Shown: positions 1-8,840, counted from the stretch's first letter. The stretch is 64,000 nt of DNA from Phycisphaerales bacterium (GCA_027019265.1 JALUWX010000032.1:124001-188000), one strand, 5' to 3'. A program made the numbers and translations. Notes: generated by a model from the sequence alone, not told the origin.

Positions 1-530
1 TCCGCGCCTGCGCCCTCGCGATGCACGAACACCCCTACGTCAACTCCTCCTGGAACGACAAGGGCCCCTCGATCGACCTGCACGGGCACGTCAACGTCGG
101 GGTCGCTGTCGCGCTCCCCGAGGAGCGAGGGGGCGGGCTCGTCGTTGCGTCCATCAACAGCGCCGACCAGATCGGGCTCCGTCAGATCAGCGCCGAGACC
201 AAGCGCCTCGCGAAGAAAGCCCGTGAGAAGGGGCTCTCCCCCGAGGAGCTCTCGGGCTCGACCTTCACGATCTCCAACCTCGGGATGTTCGGGGTCGATC
301 ACTTCACGGCCATCGTCAATCCCCCGAACGCGGCGATCCTCGCCGTCGGGCGCGCGATCGAGAAGCCCTTCGTCGATTACGATGATGAAGGAAACGCGGA
401 GCTCGTCATCGGGCACGAGATGTCCATGACCATGTCGAGCGATCACCGGATCATCGACGGTGCGATGGCCGCTCAATATCTGAACTCGGTCAAATCGATG
501 CTCGAATCCCCGGCCTCGCTGCTCGTCTGA
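1..530 (+). CDS. pdhC: Dihydrolipoamide acetyltransferase (pyruvate dehydrogenase E2), C-terminal part
   Basis: This is the C-terminal catalytic domain of a 2-oxoacid dehydrogenase acyltransferase; the gene begins before the window and the frame is open from base 3. It transfers the acetyl group from lipoyl-lysine to CoA. Visible signatures are FTISNLGMFGVDHF, the NPPNAAILAVG strand and the active-site block SSDHRIIDGA, which has the catalytic His and Asp of the HxxxDG motif. The wording of these blocks fits the PDH E2 type better than 2-oxoglutarate E2. The lipoyl and subunit-binding domains lie outside the window. The stop is 2 bases before the next gene, so the two are probably co-transcribed. 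Confidence 0.93.
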   Translation, partial: RACALAMHEHPYVNSSWNDKGPSIDLHGHVNVGVAVALPEERGGGLVVASINSADQIGLRQISAETKRLAKKAREKGLSPEELSGSTFTISNLGMFGVDHFTAIVNPPNAAILAVGRAIEKPFVDYDDEGNAELVIGHEMSMTMSSDHRIIDGAMAAQYLNSVKSMLESPASLLV

Positions 531-532
531 TC

Positions 533-1099
533 GTGCTCGAGCGACTCCGGATCCCGCATCTGTTGCTCATCGCCTTCGGGTTGATCCTGTTGTCGGTCCT
601 GATCGCGATCTACCCCACGTACACGTACCTCCGCGCCGTCGTCCAGGACGCGATGTTCCCCCTCGTCCAGTTCGACTCCAACGAGCTCGTCGAGTTCCAG
701 GACAACGACCCCCACGCGCGGTACGTCCTCGCGCTCGATATCGATCACCCGGACGAACCGCTCCCGAGCATCGATGTCGAGATCAGCTCTCCCGATGGCG
801 AAGTCACGACCCACGACATCAATCAGTGGGCTCGACTGTTCGGGAGGGAGTACCGACGCTTCCTCGTGATCGACGCGCCCAATACGGGACGATTCAACCT
901 CAAAGTCGAGACCGACTCCAACGAGGATTTCATCCTCTACCGATCGATCGAGGACGTCGCCGCGAAGCAAACACGTCGATCGCTCCCCCTCTGGATCGTC
1001 GCGTGCGTGCCTCTTGTGCTCTCGTTCGGGACCCTGGTCCTTATCCTCCTCAGAGCGATGCGTGATTCGGACCATGTCAGCCTGGATCTCGGACGCTGA
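533..1099 (+). CDS. Hypothetical protein with two membrane segments
   Basis: A 188-residue protein starting with GTG two bases after the E2 stop. It has one transmembrane helix at residues 8-30 (LLLIAFGLILLSVLIAI) and a second near 155-177 (LWIVACVPLVLSFGTLVLILL), with a soluble segment of about 120 residues between them that looks beta-rich and is probably extracytoplasmic. A short basic/acidic tail follows. I do not recognise the family. Its tight spacing to the E2 gene suggests translational coupling, but no functional link to pyruvate dehydrogenase can be read from the sequence. Confidence 0.7.
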   Translation: MLERLRIPHLLLIAFGLILLSVLIAIYPTYTYLRAVVQDAMFPLVQFDSNELVEFQDNDPHARYVLALDIDHPDEPLPSIDVEISSPDGEVTTHDINQWARLFGREYRRFLVIDAPNTGRFNLKVETDSNEDFILYRSIEDVAAKQTRRSLPLWIVACVPLVLSFGTLVLILLRAMRDSDHVSLDLGR

Positions 1100-1151
1100 C
1101 ACCCCCCAAACACCGATCCTCCCCCGAAACTGCTCACCCGATCAGCCCGAA

Positions 1152-1157
1152 TACACT
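1152..1157 (+). promoter_or_regulatory. -10-like element TACACT for a leaderless start
   Basis: TACACT is followed by five bases and the ATG at 1163, so transcription would begin at or next to the start codon. There is no Shine-Dalgarno sequence and no convincing -35 box. Confidence 0.5.
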
Positions 1158-1162
1158 CCTGT

Positions 1163-1618
1163 ATGGCGGATCGACGATCCAACACGACGATCAGCGGCCC
1201 ATTGATCGGCCCGGACTCACGGAACTTCCGTGAAGAGCAATCCTCGTATCTGATCGACGAAGCACGGGAACGGATCCGTGAGGAAGACGATCGGAACAAG
1301 GAAGGGGTCAAGCTGGCGCGTCGATTGATCGTCGCGTTCGTGCTGGTGTGCCTTCTGGGGGTTGTGTTCTACGCCGTCCTCCCCCAGTGGGGGCTCCGAC
1401 TCCCCCCGATCGTCCCCGCGCTGAGCTTCATCGCGATCTTCGCGGGAGCGGTTCTGACCGCGCTCGACGAGAACAAACCCGACGACCTCGACGACCCCAA
1501 CGACACCCGCGTCTTGGATCAACGTTCGTGCAAGGACGACGGCTGTGCCGTCGGGATGTGCTCGGGCCCGCGCCCGCTTCGGATGTTCCGGGACGATCCG
1601 AAGCGCCCCAAGAACTAA
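1163..1618 (+). CDS. Hypothetical membrane protein
   Basis: A 151-residue protein with a polar, charged N-terminal third (residues 1-50, rich in R, E and D), two hydrophobic helices (about 53-75 and 80-98) and a hydrophilic tail with several Cys (RSCKDDGCAVGMC). No known family is recognised. The start is supported by the TACACT element five bases upstream rather than by a ribosome binding site. It is separated from the gene before by about 60 bases and from the DUF1275 gene after by 23 bases. Confidence 0.65.
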   Translation: MADRRSNTTISGPLIGPDSRNFREEQSSYLIDEARERIREEDDRNKEGVKLARRLIVAFVLVCLLGVVFYAVLPQWGLRLPPIVPALSFIAIFAGAVLTALDENKPDDLDDPNDTRVLDQRSCKDDGCAVGMCSGPRPLRMFRDDPKRPKN

Positions 1619-1629
1619 CCCGATCGGCG

Positions 1630-1635
1630 TAGACT
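1630..1635 (+). promoter_or_regulatory. -10-like element TAGACT for a leaderless start
   Basis: TAGACT is followed by six bases and the ATG at 1642. The preceding gene stops at 1618 and no Shine-Dalgarno is present. Confidence 0.5.
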
Positions 1636-1641
1636 CCCTCT

Positions 1642-2334
1642 ATGCCTCAGCGCGTCGAGTTCATGATCGTGCTCCTCGGCGGGCTCTGGCTCGCGCTCGT
1701 CGCGGGCTACGTCAACACCCTCATGATCATCCTCGGCGCGCCTCCCGTGACCCACGTCACCGGATCGATCACCCGGCTCAGCGCCGATCTCGGACGCGCG
1801 GACTTCAAGGATGCTCTGCTCGTCGGGCTCATCGTGGGCTCCTTCATCGGAGGCGCCGCGATCGCCGGGGTCATCGTCGGAGGGTCCACCCTCAAACTCG
1901 GGCGCCGATACGGGATCGCGATCCTCCTCGAATCCGCGCTCCTCGCGGCGGCCGCCGCTTCGCTCCCCCACTCCGTTCACGCAGCGACGATCTTCGCGGC
2001 GAGCGCCGCCGGGCTCCAGAACGCGCTCGCAGCGTCCTACCGGTCGCTCATCATCCGCACCACGCACCTCACGGGGGTCCTCACGGACATCGGATTCTCC
2101 CTCGGACGACTGTTGGCCGGTCATCAGCGACCCGGATGGACGTTCCTCCTCCTCGGATCCATCGCCGTCTCATTCGTCGTTGGGGGCGTCCTCGGAGCAC
2201 TCGTCGCGACCCGATCCGGCGCCCAAGGGCTCTGGTTCGCCGCGCTCGCGCTGCTCGTCATGGGGATGGGGTACTTCGCGCTCCGGAAGCTCGGGCGCAT
2301 GGGTGTGCTGAACGCGCTGAACGATGCGGACTGA
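1642..2334 (+). CDS. DUF1275 (YoaK) family membrane protein
   Basis: A 230-residue, very hydrophobic protein with about six membrane helices. The N-terminal block with GYVNTLMIIL and THVTGSITRL, followed by a second half with GLQNALAASYRSLIIRTTHLTGVLTDIG, is typical of the DUF1275/YoaK family, whose two halves share the T-H-x-T-G pattern. The transported substrate, if any, is unknown for the family. Length matches family members (about 220-240 residues). The start agrees with a TAGACT element six bases upstream. The stop converges on a small minus-strand gene one base further on. Confidence 0.85.
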   Translation: MPQRVEFMIVLLGGLWLALVAGYVNTLMIILGAPPVTHVTGSITRLSADLGRADFKDALLVGLIVGSFIGGAAIAGVIVGGSTLKLGRRYGIAILLESALLAAAAASLPHSVHAATIFAASAAGLQNALAASYRSLIIRTTHLTGVLTDIGFSLGRLLAGHQRPGWTFLLLGSIAVSFVVGGVLGALVATRSGAQGLWFAALALLVMGMGYFALRKLGRMGVLNALNDAD

Positions 2335-2335
2335 A

Positions 2336-2590
2336 TCAGACAATGTAGGTCTGCGCAACCCAGTGCAATCCAAACAGGATCCCGGCCGAGAGCGCGATCC
2401 AGATGAACAGCTTCATCTCCGACCACCAGTCCTCTGCGTGCTCCCCCTGGATCCACGAGAGGATGTCGGGCTTGATCCAGTACTTCACGCACTCGACGAA
2501 CCCGTCCAGGTCATCGAAGATCACCCACGCGAGCCCGAACGAGAGCGGGATCGTGCACACACACAGAACTGCCCAGTAGAGCACCGTCAT
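2336..2590 (-). CDS. Small membrane protein, third gene of the prfB operon
   Basis: An 84-residue protein with two membrane helices (residues 4-25 and about 62-80). The ATG at 2590 overlaps the stop of the preceding gene by one base (TGATG), which argues for translational coupling and against the longer open frame that runs on upstream. The family is not recognised. It is the last of three genes on this strand (prfB, 115-residue membrane protein, this gene) and its end meets the DUF1275 gene tail to tail without an obvious terminator. Confidence 0.65.
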   Translation of the reverse strand: MTVLYWAVLCVCTIPLSFGLAWVIFDDLDGFVECVKYWIKPDILSWIQGEHAEDWWSEMKLFIWIALSAGILFGLHWVAQTYIV

Positions 2591-2934
2591 CACCAGGTAT
2601 CGTCCTGGGGCGCGAGCCCGGTCCCCGTCATGAACCGGAAGAAGTTCACGATCGAGACTAGCACGAAGATCACCCCGACGAGCGCACACACGATCATCCC
2701 GGCCCATCCGAACACGGTCGCTTGGCTCACAGCGCTCCCACGGCGAGTGCGCATCCCCATGTCCCGGGCTTGCTGCGATGTTTCCATCGCCGCTTCACCC
2801 AGCCCCATGAAGAACCACATCCCGGCGGCCGCCCCCCCGGCGAGGATCAGCATCCCGATCGCGAGCCCGAGCTGCTGCCCGCGCGACTCGCACTTCATGA
2901 GGATCGCGCTCCCCATGACTCCGAGCGCACTCAT
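2590..2934 (-). CDS. Small membrane protein, second gene of the prfB operon
   Basis: A 114-residue protein with two membrane helices (about residues 20-42, LGLAIGMLILAGGAAAGMWF, and 76-98, FGWAGMIVCALVGVIFVLVSI) joined by a charged loop. The chosen ATG at 2934 overlaps the prfB stop by one base (TGATG); a TTG one codon earlier is also possible. I do not recognise the family. The head-to-tail one-base overlaps with both neighbours make a three-gene operon likely. Confidence 0.65.
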   Translation of the reverse strand: MSALGVMGSAILMKCESRGQQLGLAIGMLILAGGAAAGMWFFMGLGEAAMETSQQARDMGMRTRRGSAVSQATVFGWAGMIVCALVGVIFVLVSIVNFFRFMTGTGLAPQDDTW

Positions 2935-4044
2935 CAACCACGCTCCGAGCGGCGACGTTTGAGCTCCGCGTCGATGAACTGATCGAGCTCACCACGATCG
3001 AGCACGTTCACGGGGTTGGCTTCCACGTTGGTCCGATGGTCCTTCACCCGATTGTCGTAGAGCACGTACGAGCGGATCTGCGCGCCCCACCCACGATGTT
3101 CGAGCTTCCCGCCCGACGCTTCGTCGATCTCCGCTTGGCGCTGCTCTTCAGCGATCTGCTCGAGCTTCGCTTGGAGAATCGAGAGCGCCTGCTTCCGGTT
3201 CTGGGGCATTTCCTTGTGGGTGCTCGAGACGACCTGGATCCCTGTGGGCTTGTGGGTCACACGGACGGCCGTCGCGACCTTGTTCACGTTCTGACCACCC
3301 GGACCCGACGAACGCGCGAACACGACGATGTCGAGCTCGTTGTCCGGGATCTGGACATCCACGTCCTCGAACTCGGGGGTCACGTCCACCGTCGCGAACG
3401 AGGTCTGACGTTTCCCCTGCGCGTTGAACGGCGACACCCGCGCCAAGCGGTGCGTCCCCTTCTCGCACTTGAGATACCCGAACGCGAACGGTCCCTGGAT
3501 ATGGAGGGTGACCGAGTCGAGCCCGACCTCGGAGCCGTGCGATTTTTCGACCTCTTCGATCTTCCAGCCCATCCGCTCGAAGTAGTAGAGATACATCCGG
3601 AAGAGCATCTCACACCAATCGTTCGCTTCGGTCCCGCCGTCCCCGGCGTGGATGTTGAAGAAGCAGTCCCGGTGATCGTGCTTCCCACCCAGGAGCGACT
3701 GGACCTCGATTTTGTCCATCCGTCCGAGCAGTTCGTGGAGCGTCTCGTCCGCTTCTGCGAGCAGATCGTCATCGCCCTCTTCACGCGACATCTCGTACGC
3801 GAGCTTCGCGTTCTCGAAATCGTCGATCACGTTCTTGAGCGGCTCGGTCTGGGCCTTGACGACCTTCAACTGAGCGACCGTCTTGTTCGCTTGGTCCTGG
3901 TTGTCCCAGAAGTCAGCCGCCCCCATTTTGTCTTCGAGCGTTTTCAGCTCTTCGCGTTTGGAGTCGTAGTCAAAGAGAGTCACGGATTGTCAAGATCCGC
4001 GCCTCAAGATCACTGATTACATTCGCATGGGCTTCAAGGTGCAT
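2934..4044 (-). CDS. prfB: Peptide chain release factor 2, made by programmed +1 frameshift
   Basis: RF2 reads UGA and UAA stop codons and triggers peptidyl-tRNA hydrolysis. The body shows the SPF anticodon-like tripeptide in RVSPFNAQGKRQTSF and the catalytic GGQ in RSSGPGGQNVNKV. A GTG-started frame covers only 349 residues, but upstream in another frame an ATG at 4044, preceded by AAAGGA, opens 24 codons (MHLEAHANVISDLEARI then LTIRDSL) that run into CTT TGA C at 3975-3969. Slipping one base at 3972 joins this to DYDSKREEL, the same place where E. coli RF2 continues with DYDAKKERL. The product is 369 residues. The coordinates span both frames. No AGGGGG-like stimulator is seen before the slippery site. 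Two small membrane protein genes follow with one-base overlaps. Confidence 0.93.
3969..3975 (-). promoter_or_regulatory. prfB: Autoregulatory frameshift site CTT TGA C of prfB
   Basis: Read on the minus strand the bases are CTTTGAC, identical to the slippery heptamer of most bacterial prfB genes. The in-frame TGA is codon 25. When RF2 is scarce, ribosomes pause at TGA, slip +1 on CTT and continue. The stimulatory Shine-Dalgarno-like AGGGGG normally three bases upstream is absent; the corresponding bases are CGTGAC. Confidence 0.88.
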
Positions 4045-4113
4045 GCAGGTCCTTTCATCGATTCGGATCGAAGTGTAGCATCACCCGAGACGTTCGTGCG
4101 TACAGGACTCCCG

Positions 4114-4407
4114 ATGATCGACACCCCCCTCATCCTCATCCAGGACCCGGCGGCCCCGCTCCCGACCCCCGATCGGGACACGGCGATGCGCAAGGGGATG
4201 TCCATGCTCCTCCTGGTGTCCCTCCTCACCCTGATCGTCATGCTCTCCCTGACCATGATCATCGTCCAGCGCCGCCTCCGGAGGAGACGCGCGATCAAGA
4301 CCAAGAGCGCTCCCCCCCACCCCGAGGTCGATCCCTGGACCGAGTCCGCGCGTCGGCTCGACGACTCCCTCACAACGATCGACGATTTCGACGACGACTA
4401 CCCGTAA
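4114..4407 (+). CDS. Hypothetical single-pass membrane protein
   Basis: A 97-residue protein with a short N-terminal segment, one transmembrane helix at about residues 30-52 (SMLLLVSLLTLIVMLSLTMI), a basic stretch RRLRRRRAIK right after it and an acidic C-terminus ending DDFDDDYP. The ATG at 4114 has AGGA six bases upstream and is preferred to an in-frame ATG at 4027, which would lie inside the prfB leader. The positive-inside rule puts the C-terminal half in the cytoplasm. No family is recognised. Confidence 0.6.
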   Translation: MIDTPLILIQDPAAPLPTPDRDTAMRKGMSMLLLVSLLTLIVMLSLTMIIVQRRLRRRRAIKTKSAPPHPEVDPWTESARRLDDSLTTIDDFDDDYP

Positions 4408-5475
4408 TCACTCCCCGAGCGACTCGATCCACGCCGCCGCGCGTTCGTGTCCCAGGTCCCTCGCGCGCCGAGCCCACAAGATCGCTTGCTCCCGGTCCCC
4501 CGCGCGTTCGAGGGAGATCGCGCTGTCCATCGCGCCCCGCGCATCGTCCGGGTGCGCGCGCGCAAACGCGATCACCCGGGCGGCCGCATCCTCCGCTCTC
4601 CCGATCATCGCGAACGACTCCGCGAGGGTCATCGTCGCGTCCCGGTTCTGCGCGATCGTGTCATCGCTCAGGGTTGTCAGCACCTCGATCGCGCGTTCGG
4701 GTTTCCCCATGCGTTTGTGGATCTTCGCTTCGACAACGATCCACCCCACACTCGCCGGCTCAAGCTCCCGCGCTTTCCCGATCTGCTGAAGCGCGATCGG
4801 GAGCTTGTTCTCCCTCAGCGCGATCTGCGCCCATGTCCCCCACACAATCGCACGATCCGGGGTCGCTTTCGCCGCGAGCGCGATGTTCTTCGTCGCGCCC
4901 TCGATCTTCCCCATCGAGAGCTGCACGTTCGCGAGGTACAGCGGGACATCCGGGTTGCTCGGGTCCCGGCGCTGGGCTTCGAGGTAGTGCGCCTCGGCGC
5001 GTTCCATCTCCCCGAGGGTGCTCGCGATCGTCCCGGCCGTGAAGAACAGGTCCCCCCCGGGGTTGTCGCTCGACTCGATCGCGGAGACATACTGGTCGTA
5101 GGCCGCTGATGCGTTCCCCGAGAGCATCTCCAGATCCCCCAGCGCCGACCGGAGCTCCGGATCGCTCGGGTACCGCTCGATCGCTTTCGTCAGGATCGCT
5201 CGGGCCGCGCCGTAGTTCTTCTCCGAGACGTAGACCTGGACACTCGACAGCACCTGCTCGATCGTCTGGGTCGGGGCCGTCGAGATCGTGTCCCCCCCAG
5301 CCCCCCCACTCCCGTCGTTCTGAGCGGTCCCCGGATCCGGATTCGAGCCCTTGGAGCCCGACCCGAGCTTCGCGACACTCGCGACCACGATGACGACCAT
5401 CGCCGCCGCCGCGAGGATGACGAGCTTGGTGTCCTTGGAACCCTTCGGATTGGTCGGCTTGGGTGTGTCGTTCAT
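4408..5475 (-). CDS. Membrane-anchored TPR protein
   Basis: A 355-residue protein with a short cytoplasmic N-terminus, one membrane helix at about residues 17-37 (LVILAAAAMVVIVVASV), a Gly/Ser/Asn-rich linker and then a run of tetratricopeptide repeats filling the rest (for example AHYLEAQRRDPSNPDVPLYL and AWIESLGE at the end). TPR arrays bind protein partners; which partner is not visible. The start MNDTPKPTNPKG at 5475 is preferred because the upstream extension overlaps the valS promoter side. A GATACT hexamer nine bases before the ATG may be a -10 box. It is divergent from valS. Confidence 0.8.
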   Translation of the reverse strand: MNDTPKPTNPKGSKDTKLVILAAAAMVVIVVASVAKLGSGSKGSNPDPGTAQNDGSGGAGGDTISTAPTQTIEQVLSSVQVYVSEKNYGAARAILTKAIERYPSDPELRSALGDLEMLSGNASAAYDQYVSAIESSDNPGGDLFFTAGTIASTLGEMERAEAHYLEAQRRDPSNPDVPLYLANVQLSMGKIEGATKNIALAAKATPDRAIVWGTWAQIALRENKLPIALQQIGKARELEPASVGWIVVEAKIHKRMGKPERAIEVLTTLSDDTIAQNRDATMTLAESFAMIGRAEDAAARVIAFARAHPDDARGAMDSAISLERAGDREQAILWARRARDLGHERAAAWIESLGE

Positions 5476-5552
5476 CAGTATCCAGTATCGTCGCCGCGTA
5501 CACTGGTTCGTCAGCAATTCACGACGGATCCGAGCAGGAGCGCCGAGCCCCC

Positions 5553-8500
5553 ATGTCGAGTACGACCGCCGCCAACGAACCGATGAGCAAAGCGTACGAC
5601 CCCAAGTCGTCCGAACCCAAAGCCTGGGAGCGATGGACCAGCGCCGGCGCCTTCAACGCCGACCCCCAGCGGGTCGTCGATGGGGAAGCCCGTCCCTACT
5701 CGATCCTCATCCCCCCCCCAAACGTAACGGCCGCCCTCCACCTCGGACACGCACTCAACAACACCATCCAGGACATCCTCACCCGGGCGCACCGGATGAT
5801 GGGCTACGAAACCCTCTGGATGCCCGGGACGGACCACGCCGGGATCGCGACCCAGACGATGGTGGACAAGAAGCTCAAAGCCGAGGGCAAGGGCGGGATC
5901 GCGGAGTACAAGAAGAAAGAACTTGCTGGCGAGAACGGGCGGGAGGAGTTCGTCAAGCTCGTCCAGGAGTTCAAAGACGAGTACGAAGCGCGGATCACCC
6001 ACCAGCTCCAGACCATGGGGTGCTCGTGCGATTGGCGCCGTCAGCGGTTCACGATGGACGACATCTGCGCCCGGGCCGTCCGCGAAGCGTTCTTCCGGCT
6101 CTTCCGGGACGGCCTGATCTACCGGGGCAAGCGCCTCGTGAACTGGGACCCCGTCACCCAGACCGCGCTCGCCGACGACGAAGTCGAGATGGAAGAAGTC
6201 AAGGGCGCGTTCTACTACCTCCGCTACCCGATGGTGAAGACCGTCGATGGGGACCAGACCATCCCCGTCACCTGGTCCGAGCTCGGAGCCCGTGGGTACC
6301 CCGATGCGCACCAGCACCCCGAGGACGAACAAGCGTGGGTGACCGTCGCAACGACGCGCCCGGAGACCTACCTCGGGGATACCGCCGTCGCGATGAACCC
6401 CAAGGACCCCCGCGCCACAAGCGTGCGCGGATTCAACGTCATGCTCCCTCTCGTGGGGCGCATCATCCCCATCATCGAAGACGAGTACGTCGTCCTCCCC
6501 GTCAAGTTCGGCGGCGAAGAAGGCGATGCCAAAGCCGAGATGTCCACGGGCTTCCTCAAGGTCACCCCGGCCCACGACCCCAACGACTACATGATCGGTC
6601 AGCGCCACAACCTCGCGCAGATCAACGTCATGGCCCCCGACGCAAGCATCTCCGACCAGCACGGGTGGGAAGATGTCGGGGACGCGCAGGTCTTCCTGGG
6701 CAAATCCCGTGAAGACGCGCGCAAGCTCGTCGTCAAGGAGTTCCAGGCGCGATCCGTGAGCGAGGGATCCGAGGGCTCGCTCCTCGAAGCGATCAAGCCC
6801 CACGTCCACAGCGTGGGCCACTCGTACCGCTCCCACGTCCCCGTCGAGCCCTACCTCTCCGACCAGTGGTACTGCAAGGTCTCCGACGACAAGCTGCGCG
6901 GGAACGCCCAGCGCGCGCTCAAACCCGAGCAGCGCACCGAGCCCAGTCTCAAGGGCTGGCCGGACTCGCGCCCCAAGACCCAGGCCCCGGATTCCACCGA
7001 CGGCTCCATGACCTTCTACCCCGCGCGCTACGCGAAGACCTACGAGACCTGGCACGACAACCTGCGCGACTGGTGCATCAGCCGTCAGCTCTGGTGGGGG
7101 CACCGGATACCGGTGTGGCATATACAACCGAAGGGGGATTACAAGGAAAGCGATCTGCAAGATGCTCTTGATGCTTTGGCAGATTCCCAAGGCTGCAGAG
7201 GCGAACTCTGTGTGAGAATGATCGCAGATCATGAGCTAGCTTCAATGCGAGCGTTCGGAGTTTGCACACATACTGAGAGGGCAGAAGATCTGATGAAAAA
7301 TCTTTGGCTTGCTCTCCCAAACTCGGAAGACAAGCCACTGAATCGACCCGACCTCTTCGGCTCGACGGGCAACTCGCTCGAAAGTGTCCTCAAGGTCAAG
7401 AGCATGATCCACAGCATGCAGCAAGACCCTGACGTCCTCGACACCTGGTTCTCCAGCGCCCTCTGGCCGTTGTCCACGATGGGCTGGCCCGACACCGACG
7501 CCGCGAACTCGGGCAATGAACCCGTCGACGATTTCGACGCGCTCCTCAAGGCCTTCAACCCCACTTCCGTCCTGACCACGGCCCGTGAGATCATCACCCT
7601 CTGGGTCTCGCGCATGACCATGTTCAACCGCTACTTCCTCGCGCAGGACAAGGTCCACGACAAGCCCCCCTTCAAGGACGTCTTCATCCACGCGATGATC
7701 CAGGACGGCGAAGGGCGCAAGATGTCCAAGTCCCTCGGGAACGGGGTGGACCCCCTCGACATCATCGAGACCCACGGCGCGGACGCGATGCGCTTCACCC
7801 TGTGCCAGATGACGACCCAGACCCAGGACGTGCGCATGCCCGTCGAGCCCGATCCGGAGACGGGGAAGAACACGTCCCCCAAGTTCGACATCGGGCGCAA
7901 CCTGTGCAACAAGCTCTGGAACGCGTCCCGCTTCGCGATGTCCATGCTCGAGAAGAACCCCGTCCGTCCCGGGCCCCCGATCGATCCGCAGCAGCTCTCG
8001 CTCGTCGATCGCTGGATGCTCTCGCGCGTCGCGCACGCGCAGGGCGCGATCGGGTCCGCGCTGCGTTCCTACCAGTTCAAGGACTACGCCGACGCGCTCT
8101 ACGACCTGCTCTGGCGCGACTTCTGCGACTGGTACCTTGAGTCCATCAAGCCCACGCTCAGCGAAGACGAGAACCAACCGGCCGTCCTCCGGAGCGTGCT
8201 CGACTCGATCCTGCGCCTCATGCACCCCGTGACCCCGTTCATCACGGAGTCCGTCTTCGAGCGCCTCGATTCGATCCCCTCACGCGAGATCCTCGGGGTC
8301 TCCGTGATGGAGACCAAGTCCACCGAGACCCTCTGCCAATCGGGGTGGCCGAATCTCGATCCGTCCCTCCGGGACGAGATCGCGGAGGAGGGCTACGACC
8401 GCTGCCGAGCGCTCGTAAGCGCGATCCGCGAGGTCCGCGCGTCGAACCAGGTCCCCCCGAAGCGTTCCATCGTCCTCCACGCGCCGGGTGAGCTCGGGAG

Positions 8501-8840
8501 CGATGTGAAGCGCTGGAACCCGCTCGTCGAGACCCTCGCGAACGTGCGCGAGGTCACGGACAGCGCCCCCGAGGGCGCGAGCGTTGCGTTCGTGTTCGAG
8601 GGATCGGAGTACAAGCTGAGCGATCTTGCTGATGCCGTCGATTCCGGCGCGCAACGCGAGCGACTCGAGAAGGAACTCGCGGACCTCGACAAATCGATCA
8701 GCGCGCTCGAAGGGCGCCTCAACAACCCGGGCTACACCCAGAAAGCCCCCGCGCACCTCGTGGACCAGACCCGCGCGGAGCTGACCCAGAAGAAAGTGGA
8801 CCGGGACTCCGTCCGCGCGTCGCTGGACTCGCTCGGATGA
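5553..8840 (+). CDS. valS: Valyl-tRNA synthetase
   Basis: A 1095-residue class I synthetase that charges tRNA-Val. Signatures are the HIGH-type motif HLGH at residues 63-66 (PPPNVTAALHLGHALNN), the editing domain with TTRPETYLGDTAVAMNP, the CISRQLWWGHRIPVW and DPDVLDTWFSSALWP blocks of the core, KMSKS at residues 723-727, and a C-terminal coiled-coil arm ending the protein. The protein is longer than the usual 880-950 residues partly because about 100 residues, instead of about 35-40, separate the WWGHRIP and DPDVLDTWFSS blocks; that stretch has much lower GC (see separate entry). The ATG at 5553 has CAGGAG 12 bases upstream. Its stop overlaps the next gene by four bases. Confidence 0.96.
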   Translation: MSSTTAANEPMSKAYDPKSSEPKAWERWTSAGAFNADPQRVVDGEARPYSILIPPPNVTAALHLGHALNNTIQDILTRAHRMMGYETLWMPGTDHAGIATQTMVDKKLKAEGKGGIAEYKKKELAGENGREEFVKLVQEFKDEYEARITHQLQTMGCSCDWRRQRFTMDDICARAVREAFFRLFRDGLIYRGKRLVNWDPVTQTALADDEVEMEEVKGAFYYLRYPMVKTVDGDQTIPVTWSELGARGYPDAHQHPEDEQAWVTVATTRPETYLGDTAVAMNPKDPRATSVRGFNVMLPLVGRIIPIIEDEYVVLPVKFGGEEGDAKAEMSTGFLKVTPAHDPNDYMIGQRHNLAQINVMAPDASISDQHGWEDVGDAQVFLGKSREDARKLVVKEFQARSVSEGSEGSLLEAIKPHVHSVGHSYRSHVPVEPYLSDQWYCKVSDDKLRGNAQRALKPEQRTEPSLKGWPDSRPKTQAPDSTDGSMTFYPARYAKTYETWHDNLRDWCISRQLWWGHRIPVWHIQPKGDYKESDLQDALDALADSQGCRGELCVRMIADHELASMRAFGVCTHTERAEDLMKNLWLALPNSEDKPLNRPDLFGSTGNSLESVLKVKSMIHSMQQDPDVLDTWFSSALWPLSTMGWPDTDAANSGNEPVDDFDALLKAFNPTSVLTTAREIITLWVSRMTMFNRYFLAQDKVHDKPPFKDVFIHAMIQDGEGRKMSKSLGNGVDPLDIIETHGADAMRFTLCQMTTQTQDVRMPVEPDPETGKNTSPKFDIGRNLCNKLWNASRFAMSMLEKNPVRPGPPIDPQQLSLVDRWMLSRVAHAQGAIGSALRSYQFKDYADALYDLLWRDFCDWYLESIKPTLSEDENQPAVLRSVLDSILRLMHPVTPFITESVFERLDSIPSREILGVSVMETKSTETLCQSGWPNLDPSLRDEIAEEGYDRCRALVSAIREVRASNQVPPKRSIVLHAPGELGSDVKRWNPLVETLANVREVTDSAPEGASVAFVFEGSEYKLSDLADAVDSGAQRERLEKELADLDKSISALEGRLNNPGYTQKAPAHLVDQTRAELTQKKVDRDSVRASLDSLG
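7121..7350 (+). other. AT-richer insert within valS
   Basis: By hand count this stretch is about 49 % GC (113 of 230), against well above 60 % on either side, and its codons are unlike the rest of valS. It encodes roughly residues 523-600, between the WWGHRIPVW and DPDVLDTWFSSALWP core blocks, where other ValRS enzymes have only a short loop. The frame stays open and no intein splice motifs (N-terminal Cys block, C-terminal His-Asn) are present. It appears to be an expansion of the loop acquired or evolved separately; its function is unknown. Confidence 0.7.

Noticed and set aside
3973-3983. GTG at 3983 as the true prfB start
   Set aside because: The upstream frame with ATG at 4044, ribosome binding site and CTTTGAC reproduces the RF2 N-terminus, so the GTG is an artefact of reading only one frame.
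7121-7350. Intein or mobile element in valS
   Set aside because: No intein splice-site motifs, no endonuclease motif, no terminal repeats and no target duplication; only composition and length are odd.
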